Under the pieces are notes generated by a model. It saw only the letters and a program-made list of their open reading frames with translations, made no database searches and was not told where the DNA came from. Positions 29,183 through 40,982 of a stretch of 64,000 nucleotides of DNA are shown here, piece by piece. Numbering within the stretch: position 1 is the first letter of the stretch; each line of letters begins with the position of its first letter. A program made the position numbers and the translations under genes. This DNA comes from Punica granatum (taxonomy: Eukaryota; Streptophyta; Magnoliopsida; Myrtales; Lythraceae), in NCBI RefSeq assembly GCF_007655135.1, contig NC_045130.1:9796001-9860000 (forward strand), given 5' to 3'.

Positions 29183-29499
29183 ATTCTGGAGAATCTTCTT
29201 CTTCTTCTTGTAGAAAACGTTCTAGAGAAAATGAAACCCTAAAGTTAGATTCTGAAATGAAATGGAAGGATTTTTCAGCTGCTATGTACACTATTTCAAA
29301 AGAAAGAAGATTTCAATTGACTGAACTTATGTCTAAAGAAACTATTCATTTGAAAAACTTTTGTGATAATGAAGTAATCTATTTAGTAAAAGGAATTCAG
29401 CATAGAAACAATTTGGGAATAAACTGTGCAGTTATATGTGAAGATTGTAAGCCAACCATAGTATGGAATCAAAGACATGGATTTGCTGTATTAAAATGA
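29179..29499 (+). CDS. 106-aa divergent relative of the 122-aa CxxC protein
   Basis: ATG 29179, TGA 29497-29499. It aligns with the 122-aa protein across most of its length: CRKR/SRKR, RFQLTEL/KIQLTEL, ETIHLKNF/ETIHLKGY, LG(I)-x-CxxC. Identity is roughly 30-35% by eye. N-terminus is Ser-rich in place of the basic one; C87/C90 correspond to C98/C101, but the terminal CxC is absent. Its presence next to a second hydrophobic ORF shows the pair travels as a module. Function unknown. Confidence 0.62.
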   Translation: MNSGESSSSSCRKRSRENETLKLDSEMKWKDFSAAMYTISKERRFQLTELMSKETIHLKNFCDNEVIYLVKGIQHRNNLGINCAVICEDCKPTIVWNQRHGFAVLK

Positions 29500-29597
29500 C
29501 TTGGTTTATACCATTATTCTGTCTATTTTGTCTTATTTTAAGCACTTTATTTTGGGAATCTGTTTGTATTATTATAGGAGTGAATACTATGGATTGA
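29496..29597 (+). CDS. 33-aa hydrophobic ORF after the 106-aa gene
   Basis: ATG 29496 overlaps the 106-aa stop (ATGA), TGA 29595-29597. MTWFIPLFCLFCLILSTLFW is almost wholly apolar. No clear residue match with the 40-aa ORF, but the position, overlap and character are the same. The last codons include an ATGGAT that looks like the start of an 86-aa ORF cut by the junction, so the natural C-terminus is uncertain. Confidence 0.5.
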   Translation: MTWFIPLFCLFCLILSTLFWESVCIIIGVNTMD

Positions 29598-29856
29598 CAG
29601 GATTTCTACGGATCCTATCACGTAATGACTCATGAATAGCCCTAGTGACACAGGCTTTACACTCGACTAATTTTATCAAAAGACTTTCTGATGGACATCT
29701 ATCTATGACAGATGATAAGACTCTATCAAAAATCTGCAAGGTTTCTAATCCTACAGACTTCAAAGCATTAACAGCATCATCCTGACGCTCAAGACGGGTT
29801 AGTCTCAAGATATGAGATAGAATTCTAATAGTAAGATTCCGATCAGACTGATCCAT
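29587..29856 (-). CDS. 89-aa helical protein with altered C-terminus, copy E
   Basis: ATG 29856. Same family as the 86-aa ORF, but the last codons (VNP and stop) come from fragment D sequence across the junction. CKAC replaces CRAC. Confidence 0.68.
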   Translation of the reverse strand: MDQSDRNLTIRILSHILRLTRLERQDDAVNALKSVGLETLQIFDRVLSSVIDRCPSESLLIKLVECKACVTRAIHESLRDRIRRNPVNP

Positions 29857-29978
29857 TACTCAAAATCAGACAGACTTTTCATTATATGAATCCAGATAAA
29901 GATACATAGAATAATAACTTGCAAAGGCAAGAAATTAATAGAAGATACTGCAAACAAGAATGCAATTAACAAGAGCAT
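29856..29978 (-). CDS. 40-aa hydrophobic ORF, copy E
   Basis: ATG 29978 inside the end of the 123-aa ORF; its TAA shares one base with the next ATG (TAATG). Compared with A there are about ten silent codon changes and four replacements, two of them conservative (Thr to Ser, Val to Ile). Confidence 0.68.
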   Translation of the reverse strand: MLLLIAFLFAVSSINFLPLQVIILCIFIWIHIMKSLSDFE

Positions 29979-30337
29979 GACTCAGAAGGGATAACCTTCC
30001 AACCAGACTGTTCATCAAAGAACACATAAGGACTACACTCAGAACAGAATTCTGCAACTTTGACTCCTATCTTCTTTCTAGACGCACTAGCTTCTAGAAG
30101 ATATAACTGCTCGTTTGGAGGAAAATTTACGAGATGAATCGGAATTCCATTCCAGATTGCTTCTGTGAGCTGTAACTTTCTATCCTGGGGAATAGTATGG
30201 ACTATTTCTTGATAAGATCTAGACTGTGGCAGAGTTGTAATTTCTAGACTATTTTCTTCATGAGCTCTTTTCCTAGATGGTCTTGGAGGACCGAATCTTA
30301 TAGACTTCTGCAACCTAGGGTGCTTTGAACGGTGCAT
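29966..30337 (-). CDS. 123-aa CxxC protein, copy E
   Basis: ATG 30337, TAA at 29966-29968. About 70% identical to the lineage 1 protein; CSEC and the terminal CSC are conserved. Confidence 0.75.
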   Translation of the reverse strand: MHRSKHPRLQKSIRFGPPRPSRKRAHEENSLEITTLPQSRSYQEIVHTIPQDRKLQLTEAIWNGIPIHLVNFPPNEQLYLLEASASRKKIGVKVAEFCSECSPYVFFDEQSGWKVIPSESCSC

Positions 30338-30526
30338 CCTTCCTAAGAATCAAAATAAAAGAAATGAGAAGCTTTCCTCAGAGATCTCACCATGTGTTAG
30401 GAGTATGCTTCACAGAATGTTTCATAAGCTATGCTTCAATGAATATGACTGCATCGAGAGGCCTTGCCGGAGCATGGGCTGTTTGATTCTGAAACTCGGG
30501 TGATTAACCTGAGCTTGTCAAGCGAC

Positions 30527-31549
30527 TCAAATTCTCCTAGAGAGATCCTTAGTGAGAATACTAAGTTCATTAACCTGACTTTTAAGATCTGCTATATCTT
30601 CCCTATGGGGTAGAACTATTACTTCTGGAGCTTTCTCCAAGATTTCATCCAGACTGACTACAGACCCTTTATCAGAATAATCTTTTAACCTAAGACTTTC
30701 TAACCTATCAAGGTTTTCACGAATCCTACTGACCGTTAAGGGTTCAGAGATTGTTTCTGGGACTTTGACTATACGAGAAGAACTAGCTTCTTCGATGATT
30801 GGCAAAGGTAGACGAGTGATTGGCTCTAACCTGGTTGAGGTTCTAGCAAAGAGTTCGTCTATGACTATTTTATCTTTGTTTATGAATTCTATAGAATGAT
30901 GACTGTTGCTAAGAGCATATGAGCATGCATATGTGATACTAAACGGGATGTCAGCATCTTCCATGATATCTTTACGCTCTAACTCAAAGAGGAGACCTAA
31001 AGAATTGTTAAACTTAGACGACGACAAAGGAATAGCATAATTACAAGTTACATTAAACTTGACGACTGAATAACCTAGATCACCAGAGATTATTCCTATG
31101 ACTTTCTCAGAATCCTTAGTCATACGATTATCAATGACAACTATCTTGACTGGACAGTGGATACCTCTTCTAAAGGTAGACTTAATCAAGATCTGAATAG
31201 TAGACACATGAATCCAACCTATTTTGGATCTATCAGACTCCTTCATTTTCTTGATTCGTTCATTGACTTGTTCAGAATTGACTAGAGTAAGACATCTATC
31301 ACCCTTAGCTTCTCTAAGTTTGATAGGGAATTCTTCCATTGTTCTTCCTAGACAAACAATGTTCTTACGACTATGCAACAGACTACTCAACAGATTCTTC
31401 TTAGACCTAGATCTGAAACCAGATCCATCCTTAAGAGTAATGACTCCATTACGTTCGACTTCTGTTATTCTAGCATCTTCTATAAGAATATCGGTAGAAT
31501 AATCACCAGACTCTTCACGCAAAGACACGACAGAATAAAGATCATCCAT
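30527..31549 (-). CDS. Movement protein, copy E
   Basis: 340 codons, open, starting MDDLYSVVSL. Over 90% identical to lineage 1, with most changes in the linker and tail. The only complete lineage 2 MP; F and I have just its first 191 residues. Confidence 0.87.
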   Translation of the reverse strand: MDDLYSVVSLREESGDYSTDILIEDARITEVERNGVITLKDGSGFRSRSKKNLLSSLLHSRKNIVCLGRTMEEFPIKLREAKGDRCLTLVNSEQVNERIKKMKESDRSKIGWIHVSTIQILIKSTFRRGIHCPVKIVVIDNRMTKDSEKVIGIISGDLGYSVVKFNVTCNYAIPLSSSKFNNSLGLLFELERKDIMEDADIPFSITYACSYALSNSHHSIEFINKDKIVIDELFARTSTRLEPITRLPLPIIEEASSSRIVKVPETISEPLTVSRIRENLDRLESLRLKDYSDKGSVVSLDEILEKAPEVIVLPHREDIADLKSQVNELSILTKDLSRRI

Positions 31550-32197
31550 GAATATAGATTAAGATTTTACCTGGAATTTTCTCTTCAGAGTTGTACGTCT
31601 GAGAGTTCTTCAGAGTTAAAGAATAAGAATTCAAAGATTAGTTCACAGATTGAATAAATCAGAGAATACAAAGAATCATAGTAGAACTTCATAGCACGAC
31701 AATTAAACATAATTGGGAATGCGAGAGATGCTTGAATCAACAAACTTTTATTGATCAACACTTAATAAGATAGAATGATAGGCGCTAGTTTTCGCTCTCC
31801 GGCGACAGAGAGGACCTGACCCATACAAACACCATAGAATCCAGAGGCTCCGTACCTGCGGGTTCTCGCCTGCGGCCTCCTGCCTGTGGCTCCCCTACGG
31901 TAGTGTGCGCTCAATCTATAGGGTATTGCGGTTTCAAGGTGCCTTACAATGAAGAAGGCCCTTCCCTTATATAGGGAGGTCGACGCATCCAGACCATTGG
32001 TAAGCAACGGTCTAGATTCAGATCTAGAAATAAAGTGGAGAGTGGCCGACAAAAGGCGCACTAACCAAAAAGTAATGGATGACAGCGAACAACGTGTCAG
32101 AGCCATAAAAGCAAAAGGAGAAAACGACAAGGCCCTAATGGCCGACACATACAGCTCACATTGCGCTGTAAGATTCCTTCAGACGTCAGGGGTGACG
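31550..32197 (-). promoter_or_regulatory. Promoter, leader and polyA signal, copy E
   Basis: As-1-like element 32184-32200, TATA box 31965-31973, polyA signal 31747-31752. The leader between the TATA box and polyA signal shares little with lineage 1, but spacing is alike. Faces promoter C. Confidence 0.78.
31585..31710 (-). CDS. Leader small ORF, 41 aa, copy E
   Basis: Start 31710, stop 31585-31587. Lineage 2 version, ending EELSDVQL. Confidence 0.48.
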   Translation of the reverse strand: MFNCRAMKFYYDSLYSLIYSICELIFEFLFFNSEELSDVQL

Positions 32198-33832
32198 TCA
32201 GTCTTCGATTGGTTCCAGCTCTGAGTCAGAGACTCCTTGTGGGCTGGACCCTTCAGCTTCCTTGGATGGGCTTGACTCCTTTGGGCTTGGACTGCATAAT
32301 TGGCATTTGTGGTTGCCAATCCATTCGCCTTTAGCGCCGGCGAGATTATCGCAGAGCTCAGCCTTGTTCCTGGGCTTGCAGACTTCGAGATCAATTATCG
32401 GTCTCTCAAAGACTCTTAGAACCCTTTCTTGGGCTGGGTTCATCTTGAACTTCAGATTGCTTGGGTGAGATACCAACAGAATGGTAGCCGACTTGTAACG
32501 GACAGCCGTCTGCTCAGTCATATTTTGCAGACGCCTGCAAAGACCAATGTAGTTGACTACATAGTATCCGTCGCGGTTGTCTTGACGGAGTGCTTCTGCT
32601 GGGCAGGTGTCGATTGGTGGGAAATTCTGATTGCTTTTGCCGACTGTCACAAGATGGTGAGCATCGAGTGGGACTTCTGCAATATCCTCCCCCCGCGGAA
32701 AAAATCCTGGATAGGAAGAATGACATTTGACATAGATGTCCTTGCCTTCGACGACTCCATGACAGAATTTAGCAATAGCTTCCTTGAACCTCCCATTGAA
32801 CAGCCTAAACTGCTCATTGATAGACTTCCCGTTGGAGTAGACTGTATCCACAAGACCGCTCATGAAGAATTCATAGACGGTCTCAGAAGACGCTTCTGGT
32901 AGAATGATGGCTTTGGGGCCATAGGCATGACGCCAGACTGGATAGAAGCCAAGAGACTTGTAGGCTTCCTTGTATTCCACGAGTTGAGTAAACCGCTCGC
33001 GGTATTGTTCGACTGTTAAGATTTGCCTTTTCTCGAAACTGCTCCCGAGTTGGAATGCTTGAAATTGTTGGAATGTCGGTAGAACTGGATGATCCACCTG
33101 GAATTCTTCCAAGACTGCGAAGCTTGTTGATGCCTTCCCTTTGTGGGAAAGGTGCAGCCGCAGCTTTAGCAGCGAATGTACTGCCAGACTCCTTCAACGC
33201 CTCCTGGGCAAGAGCAAGAGTTTTGTAGCTCTTGTGGACGATGTTCGGCTTCCCCGAGACATGGAGAGAGACTTGTGCCATTCATCGTACAGACCCCTCA
33301 TAGGACCGTTGAAGATGACGTAGAATTTCTTCGGCCTGGCATGTTGCCAGAGAGATTCGTCTGGAAGGACGGTCTCAGAAGAGACTGCTGTGCTGGTTGC
33401 TGGGAGCTTGGACCCGGCAACTGACTCATCCTTGCGGGTAGAGGAAAGCTTGGATTCCTCTACTGACTCCTTGCGGGTGGGAGAGAGCTTGGACTCTTCC
33501 ACTTCTGACTCATCCTCAGAGTATTCAGACCATTTCTTCTTGGCCTGAACAGGAGATTGCTTTGGGATGAAGGAAGAAGTTCCTTGGTCACCGACTTCTT
33601 TCCTTCGCTGTTCAGCAGACTGTTGAATATATTCAGGGATAAGTTCCTGAATTCCTTCTGGTAAAGACTCCTTCTGAGTCTCAGCTGGGAGAGACTCTTT
33701 GACGACTTCAATGCCAAGGACCTTGGCAAGTTGCTCCTTCTGAAGCTGAATGCTTTCGACTTCCTTGACGAGAGACTCAATCATAGCCATTTTATTGGCC
33801 ACGACATCGTCGAGTGCTTTTAAGGCTTCCAT
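32198..33832 (-). pseudogene. Viroplasmin / transactivator, two frameshifts, copy E
   Basis: Starts at ATG 33832. A T3 run near 33274 is T2, and an A2 near 33037 is A3, giving open pieces 33194-33832, a short shifted piece and 32198-33112. The first break is inside the viroplasmin-type domain. Contains a duplicated Ser/Lys-rich repeat (SVEESKLSSTRK type) missing in lineage 1. Confidence 0.86.
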
Positions 33833-36008
33833 TCCCGAGTCAAAGTATCGGGAAGAAAGTTCTGGGAACCCTTGATATGCTGTTCCACGAATGTATACGG
33901 CTCTAGCTCGAGCTGCCAACGAATTAACCTTCCTTGACTGTAACCTTGTTTGAATCCTTTCAAGTGCCTGAAGCGAGTAACGTAGCTGCTGTCAGTACGG
34001 AGAATAAACTTTCTGGGCAAAAGTTCGACTCGCCATTTCTTAAGAGTTTTTATGACTGCTAAGAGCTCGCGCTCGTGAGTAGTGTAATTTTGCTCGGCCT
34101 TAGTAAAAGAACCGCAGACATATTTACACAAGCGTTCCTGCAAGGTAGAAGCAATGTTAGCATAATAAGTCCCCGAGGGACGCGATTGTGTCCGCAATCG
34201 CCTAGAGCGGTCAGAATATTCTAACGAGGCTCTAGTAAGACTTCTATCGTAACTGTTAGAAAACAGCCGACCGTGACTTAACCTTTTAGCATTGCTAGCC
34301 GGAAATAAGCCAGGGAAATTTCTTGTGTTTTCAGAACACGGGGTCTGATAGGCCGAAGCCAAGACTGATAAGGGGTTAACCTCATCGTAGGATTTCATTC
34401 TCAGAAGAGAAAGAAGATCCTTTGAATCCACATCGCATGCTTTACCGACGACTGCAGTCATCGTTCCGGACCAAGTGTCTCCACTTGCGTCAGTAGAAAT
34501 AATAATCAAATCATCATTTGAAGGATTGTAAAGCGGTGGAAGATTTTTACAAATAGATTTTAAATAACGAACATTTTCGGAATCCTTTTCGGACCAAGTC
34601 CAGACTCGTTTTTCAGAAAGCTTTTCCTGAAGACTCTTTCTAGCCTTGGATAGGTCTTTCAACCATCCTTGGTCAGAAATGTAGTTTAAACTACCTAGAA
34701 ATCTTTGCAACTGCTTCTTATCTTCCATTTTATCTGGAAAAAGATTTAGCTTTTCAAGAATATGTGGTTGCAGACTAAAGTCTCCGTTTTGCTTGATCGT
34801 AAGACCAAGAAAATCGATTTCTTTTTTACAAAGAACTGCTTTCTTTTTCGAAATAATGATTCCTTTGTCAAAACATCGTTTCAAAACTGTTTTGAGATGA
34901 CTCTTATGTTTTTCAAGACTTCCTTTGGAAAAGATGATAATATCATCGATATATGCTAGACAGAAAGAATCTAAGCCAACAAGATTTTCATCCATAAACC
35001 TTTGATAAATCGAAGGTGCTTGCTTAAGACCAAAAGGCAGAACATTAAATTCATATTGCTTCTGCGGAGGACAAGTAAGGCTGTAAGTTCCTTAGTAGAC
35101 TCTTCTAAACGAATTTGCCAATAACCAGACTTGGCATCTAGAGTGCTAAACCACTGACAACCTTTCAGTTTGGCTAGAATATAATCCTTTCTAGGAAGAC
35201 TATACGCATCACCGAAGGTGGCTTCGTTCATGCGCTTATAATTAATGACCATGCGTCTTTTACCACGCTTGAGTTCATTATGATTCTCTACATAGAATGC
35301 TGGTGCACTATGCCGACTCTTACTGGCTCTAATGACTCCTAATTCTAAGAGTTGTTTGCACTCCTCTTTGAATTCTTCTACATCTTTAAGGGTGTAGGGA
35401 ATATTGTTGGGAACCTTGACTTCTTTCAGAGGATCTTTGAGTTTTATCTCAACAAGCATCCTATTTCTATTTTTAGACTGATCTAGTGGGTTATCACTAG
35501 TGATTGCATCTAAGAGCTGATCAATTTCAGCAGACTCTATGTCATTTTCTATTTCTTTAATAGAATTAGACAGATAGTGTAACAACCTAAGCTGTTTGAC
35601 TCTATTGCTATGATGAATAGGGATTTGGACGACTCTTTTCTTCTGATTATCAAGATTTGGACACGTCAGTTCTACGAACCTAGTCCTTTGGACAAATGGC
35701 TGATATAACCTAAGGAAATTGTTTCCTATGATTAAATCCATACCAGAATCATGTCTATAGATACTAGGGGTTGGGAACCTAGTTTCCTGAATAATAAGAT
35801 TGACAAATTCAGCTCTATGGGTAATCCTAAGAACAGATTTATCAGCGATTGCTATCTCAAGAGGATACTCCATAGGTTTCCAGTACTTACCTGGAAGCAG
35901 ACTGGGCTTTCCGAAACACACGCTTGCACCTGTGTCAATGTAAGCCATGATTGTTTTTCCAAGAATGCTAACCTGAATGAATGTTGCATTGGGGTTCTCC
36001 TTAGTCAT
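33820..36008 (-). pseudogene. Protease-RT-RNase H polyprotein, one frameshift, copy E
   Basis: ATG 36008, stop 33820-33822. A base is missing near 35078, just before the FTCPPQK region, separating protease and early RT (34971-36008) from YIDD and RNase H (33820-34995). All active-site residues survive in one piece or the other. Confidence 0.9.
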
Positions 36009-36744
36009 TACTGGAGTACTCCGAATCTGAATAATCTGAGTCAGTGACTAACTCATAGTAAGACTCGTCAGAATCATAGTCAGAATCTTCTATAGGCTCA
36101 TAGTTCCTAGACATGACACCTAAGAATACTTGGGCACGATTATTACTACGATTCTTCCTTTGACTACATTCGTTAGCATAATGTCCTTCTTCGTTGCATA
36201 TCCAGCAACGGCATGTTTTCTTTCCCTCTGGGCAGAATCTTTTCTTATCTAGACTTCTTTTAGGGTTAGATTTTTTCCTAAATCCTCCCCCCCTACGAAA
36301 AAATTTTCGATTTTTCCAATTTTGTCTATTGGACCGACTCTTCCAAGGAGGCCTATTGCCAGAATATCGTTTAAGACGATAACGCTTCTTAGGAATTCTA
36401 GAGGACTTCCTAGAGACTCTTCTAGACTTACTACGACAGCCATATTGCTGAGGAATGTCTAGACCTTGTTCAGGACCACAACATATCCTAGTTTTCTTCA
36501 TCATAGACTCTGTTTTACGTCTAAGACAGACTTCTTCCATATGTTTCTTGACTATCGAGGCTATTCCTCCTAGAGTTGGATAGACTGCTCCTATTTCGAC
36601 TTCGTGATCGTACCTTTCTTTGACGACACTAGAGACTGGATAGGGAAGCTTATCTATGAAAAGATTCCTATATGCGGTAATATCCGCAGCTTCTATCAAT
36701 TGATAGTAATACTCCTTATATTGACAATAAAAAGAATTGAAATA
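36001..36744 (-). pseudogene. Capsid protein gene, C-terminal part only, copy E
   Basis: About 248 C-terminal codons: end of the capsid core, basic region, zinc knuckle and acidic tail. Cut at 36744, where copy F begins in inverse orientation. Confidence 0.85.
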
Positions 36745-36745
36745 G

Positions 36746-37180
36746 CGTAGTAAGTCTAGAAGAGTCTCTAGGAAGTCCTCTAGAATTCCTAAGAAGCGTT
36801 ATCGTCTTAAACGATATTCTGGCAATAGGCCTCCTTGGAAGAGTCGGTCCAATAGACAAAATTGGAAAAATCGAAAATTTTTTCGTAGGGGGGGAGGATT
36901 TAGGAAAAAATCTAACCCTAAAAGAAGTCTAGATAAGAAAAGATTCTGCCCAGAGGGAAAGAAAACATGCCGTTGCTGGATATGCAACGAAGAAGGACAT
37001 TATGCTAACGAATGTAGTCAAAGGAAGAATCGTAGTAATAATCGTGCCCAAGTATTCTTAGGTGTCATGTCTAGGAACTATGAGCCTATAGAAGATTCTG
37101 ACTATGATTCTGACGAGTCTTACTATGAGTTAGTCACTGACTCAGATTATTCAGATTCGGAGTACTCCAGTAATGACTAA
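36746..37180 (+). pseudogene. Capsid protein gene, C-terminal fragment, copy F
   Basis: About 144 codons with the basic stretch, polypurine tract 2, zinc knuckle and acidic tail; no start codon. TAA at 37178-37180. Confidence 0.83.
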
Positions 37181-39361
37181 GGAGAACCCCAATGCAACAT
37201 TCATTCAGGTTAGCATTCTTGGAAAAACAATCATGGCTTACATTGACACAGGTGCAAGCGTGTGTTTCGGAAAGCCCAGTCTGCTTCCGGTAAGTACTGG
37301 AAACCTATGGAGTATCCTCTTGAGATAGCAATCGCTGATAAATCTGTTCTTAGGATTACCCATAGAGCTGAATTTGTCAATCTTATTATTCAGGAAACTA
37401 GGTTCCCAACCCCTAGTATCTATAGACATGATTCTGGTATGGATTTAATCATAGGAAACAATTTCCTTAGGTTATATCAGCCGTTTGTCCAAAGGACTAG
37501 GTTCGTAGAACTGACGTGTCCAAATCTTGATAATCAGAAGAAAAGAGTCGTCCAAATCCCTATTCATCATAGCAATAGAGTCAAACAGCTTAGGTTGTTA
37601 CACTATCTGTCTAATTCTATTAAGGAAATAGAAAATGACATAGAGTCTGCTGAAATTGATCAGCTCTTAGATGCAATCACTAGTGATAACCCACTAGATC
37701 AGTCTAAAAATAGAAATAGAATGCTTGTTGAGATAAAACTCAAGGATCCTCTGAAAGAAGTCAAGGTTCCCAACAATATTCCCTACACCCTTAAAGATGT
37801 AGAAGAATTCAAAGAGGAGTGCAAACAACTCTTAGAATTAGGAGTCATTAGAGCCAGTAAGAGTCGGCATAGTGCACCAGCATTCTATGTAGAGAATCAT
37901 AATGAACTCAAGCGTGGTAAAAGACGCATGGTCATTAATTATAAGCGCATGAACGAAGCCACCTTCGGTGATGCGTATAGTCTTCCTAGAAAGGATTATA
38001 TTCTAGCCAAACTGAAAGGTTGTCAGTGGTTTAGCACTCTAGATGCCAAGTCTGGTTATTGGCAAATTCGTTTAGAAGAGTCTACTAAGGAACTTACAGC
38101 CTTTACTTGTCCTCCGCAGAAGCAATATGAATTTAATGTTCTGCCTTTTGGTCTTAAGCAGGCACCTTCGATTTATCAAAGGTTTATGGATGAAAATCTT
38201 GTTGGCTTAGATTCTTTCTGTCTAGCATATATCGATGATATTATCATCTTTTCCAAAGGAAGTCTTGAAAAACATAAGAGTCATCTCAAAACAGTTTTGA
38301 AACGATGTTTTGACAAAGGAATCATTATTTCGAAAAAGAAAGCAGTTCTTTGTAAAAAAGAAATCGATTTTCTTGGTCTTACGATCAAGCAAAACGGAGA
38401 CTTTAGTCTGCAACCACATATTCTTGAAAAGCTAAATCTTTTTCCAGATAAAATGGAAGATAAGAAGCAGTTGCAAAGATTTCTAGGTAGTTTAAACTAC
38501 ATTTCTGACCAAGGATGGTTGAAAGACCTATCCAAGGCTAGGGAGAGTCTTCAGGAAAAGCTTTCTGAAAAACGAGTCTGGACTTGGTCCGAAAAGGATT
38601 CCGAAAATGTTCGTTATCTAAAATCTATTTGTAAAAATCTTCCACCGCTTTACAATCCTTCAAATGATGATTTGATTATTATTTCTACTGACGCAAGTGG
38701 AGACACTTGGTCCGGAACGATGACTGCGGTCGTCGGTAAAGCATGCGATGTGGATTCAAAGGATCTTCTTTCTCTTCTGAGAATGAAATCCTACGATGAG
38801 GTTAACCCCTTATCAGTCTTGGCTTCGGCCTATCAGACCCCGTGTTCTGAAAACACGAGAAATTTCCCTGGCTTATTTCCGGCTAGCAATGCTAAAAGGT
38901 TAAGTCACGGTCGGCTGTTTTCTAACAGTTACGATAGAAGTCTTACTAGAGCCTCGTTAGAATATTCTGACCGCTCTAGGCGATTGCGGACACAATCGCG
39001 TCCCTCGGGGACTTATTATGCTAACATTGCTTCTACCTTGCAGGAACGCTTGTGTAAATATGTCTGCGGTTCTTTTTCTAAGGCCGAGCAAAATTACACT
39101 ACTCATGAGCGCGAGCTCTTAGCAGTCATAAAAACTCTTAAGAAGTGGCGAGTCGAACTTTTGCCCAGAAAGTTTATTCTCCGTACTGACAGCAGCTACG
39201 TTACTCGCTTCAGGCACTTGAAAGGATTCAAACAAGGATACAGTCAAGGAAGGTTAATTCGTTGGCAGCTCGAGCTAGAGCCGTATACATTCGTGGAACA
39301 GCATATCAAGGGTTCCCAGAACTTTCTTCCCGATACTTTGACTCGGGAATGGAAGCCTTAA
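37173..39361 (+). pseudogene. Protease-RT-RNase H polyprotein, early frameshift, copy F
   Basis: ATG 37173. A G3 run near 37290 is G2, breaking the frame just after the protease DTGAS region; the rest, including YIDD and all RNase H acidic residues, is open to TAA 39359-39361. Compared with copy I it has Glu for Lys in the LSKAR(E/K)SLQ segment. Confidence 0.9.
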
Positions 39362-40982
39362 AAGCACTCGACGATGTCGTGGCCAATAAAATGGCTATGA
39401 TTGAGTCTCTGGTGAAAGAAGTCGAAAGCATTCAGCTTCAGAAGGAGCAACTTGCCAAAGTTCTTGGCATTGAAGTCGTCAAAGAGTCTCTCCCAGCTGA
39501 GGCTCAAAAGGAGTCTTTACCAGAAGGTATTCAGGAACTTATCCCTGAATATATTCAACAGTCTGCTGAACAGCGAAGGAAAGAAGTCGGTGACCAAGGA
39601 ACTTCTTCCTTCATCCCAAAGCAATCTCCTGTTCAGGCCAAGAAGAAATGGTCTGAATACTCTGAGGATGAGTCAGAAGTGGAAGAGTCCAAGCTCTCTC
39701 CCACCCGCAAGGAGTCAGTAGAGGAATCCAAGCTTTCCTCTACCCGCAAGGATGAGTCAGTTGCCGGGTCCAAGCTCCCAGCAACCAGCACAGCAGTCTC
39801 TTCTGAGACCGTCCTTCCAGACGAATCTCTCTGGCAACATGCCAGGCCGAAGAAATTCTACGTCATCTTCAACGGTCCTATGAGGGGTCTGTACGATGAA
39901 TGGCACAAAGTCTCTCTCCATGTCTCGGGGAAGCCGAACATCGTCCACAAGAGCTACAAAACTCTTGCTCTTGCCCAGGAGGCGTTGAAGGAGTCTGGCA
40001 GTACATTCGCTGCTAAAGCTGCGGCTGCACCTTTCCCACAAAGGGAAGGCATCAACAAGCTTCGCAGTCTTGGAAGAATTCTAGGTGGATCATCCAGTTC
40101 TACCGACATTCCAACAATTTCAAGCATTCCAACTCGGGAGCAGTTCGAGAAAAGGCAAATCTTAACAGTCGAACAATACCGCGAGCGGTTTACTCAACTC
40201 GTGGAATACAAGGAAGCCTACAAGTCTCTTGGCTTCTATCCAGTCTGGCGTCATGCCTATGGCCCCAAAGCCATCATTCTACCAGAAGCGTCTTCTGAGA
40301 CCGTCTATGAATTCTTCATGAGCGGTCTTGTGGATACAGTCTACTCCAACGGGAAGTCTATCAATGAGCAGTTTAGGCTGTTCAATGGGAGGTTCAAGGA
40401 AGCTATTGCTAAATTCTGTCATGGAGTCGTCGAAGGCAAGGACATCTATGTCAAATGTCATTCTTCCTATCCAGGATTTTTTTCCGCGGGGGGGATATTG
40501 CAGAAGTCCCACTCGATGCTCACCATCTTGTGACAGTCGGCAAAAGCAATCAGAATTTCCCACCAATCGACACCTGCCCAGCAGAAGCACCCCGTCAAGA
40601 CAACCGCGACGGATACTACGTAGTCAACTACATTGGTCTTTGCAGACGTCTGCAAAATATGACTGAGCAGACGGCTGTCCGCTACAAGTCGGCTACCATT
40701 CTGTTGGTATCTCACCCAAGCAATCCGAAGTTCAAGATGAACCCAGCCCAAGAAAGGGTTCTAAGAGTCTTTGAGAGACCAATCATTGATCTCGAAGTCT
40801 GCAAGCCCAGGAACAAGGCTGAGCTCTGCGATAATCTCGCCGGCGCTAAAGGCGAATGGATTGGCAACCACAAATGCCAATTATGCAGTCCAAGCCCAAA
40901 GGAGTCAAGCCCATCCAAGGAAGCTGAAGGGTCCAGCCCACAAGGAGTCTCTGACTCAGAGCTGGAGCCAATCGAAGACTGA
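39349..40982 (+). pseudogene. Viroplasmin / transactivator, frameshift at polypurine tract, copy F
   Basis: ATG 39349. At about 40480-40497 the T6 run is T7 and the G6-AGG tract has become G7, a net one-base loss. The open pieces are 39349-40533 and 40455-40982. The viroplasmin-type domain is intact upstream. Confidence 0.88.

Larger units (their letters stand above)
28311..29597 (+). mobile_element. Fragment D: divergent pararetrovirus piece
   Basis: Joined to C after TTTATA. It starts inside a diverged 122-aa gene, runs through the hydrophobic and 86-aa ORFs and a primer-binding site, then after ten codons of a 207-aa-like start passes into a second divergent CxxC-protein/hydrophobic module. 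It ends at the first codons of what should be an 86-aa ORF. Clearly more diverged than A-C from each other. Confidence 0.82.
29598..36744 (-). mobile_element. Endogenous pararetrovirus copy E (lineage 2)
   Basis: Runs from inside the 86-aa ORF end back to the middle of CP, where it meets F head to head. It lacks the CP N-terminal half, the 207-aa ORF and PBS. MP and all small frames are open; TAV has two and polymerase one single-base indels. Confidence 0.9.
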
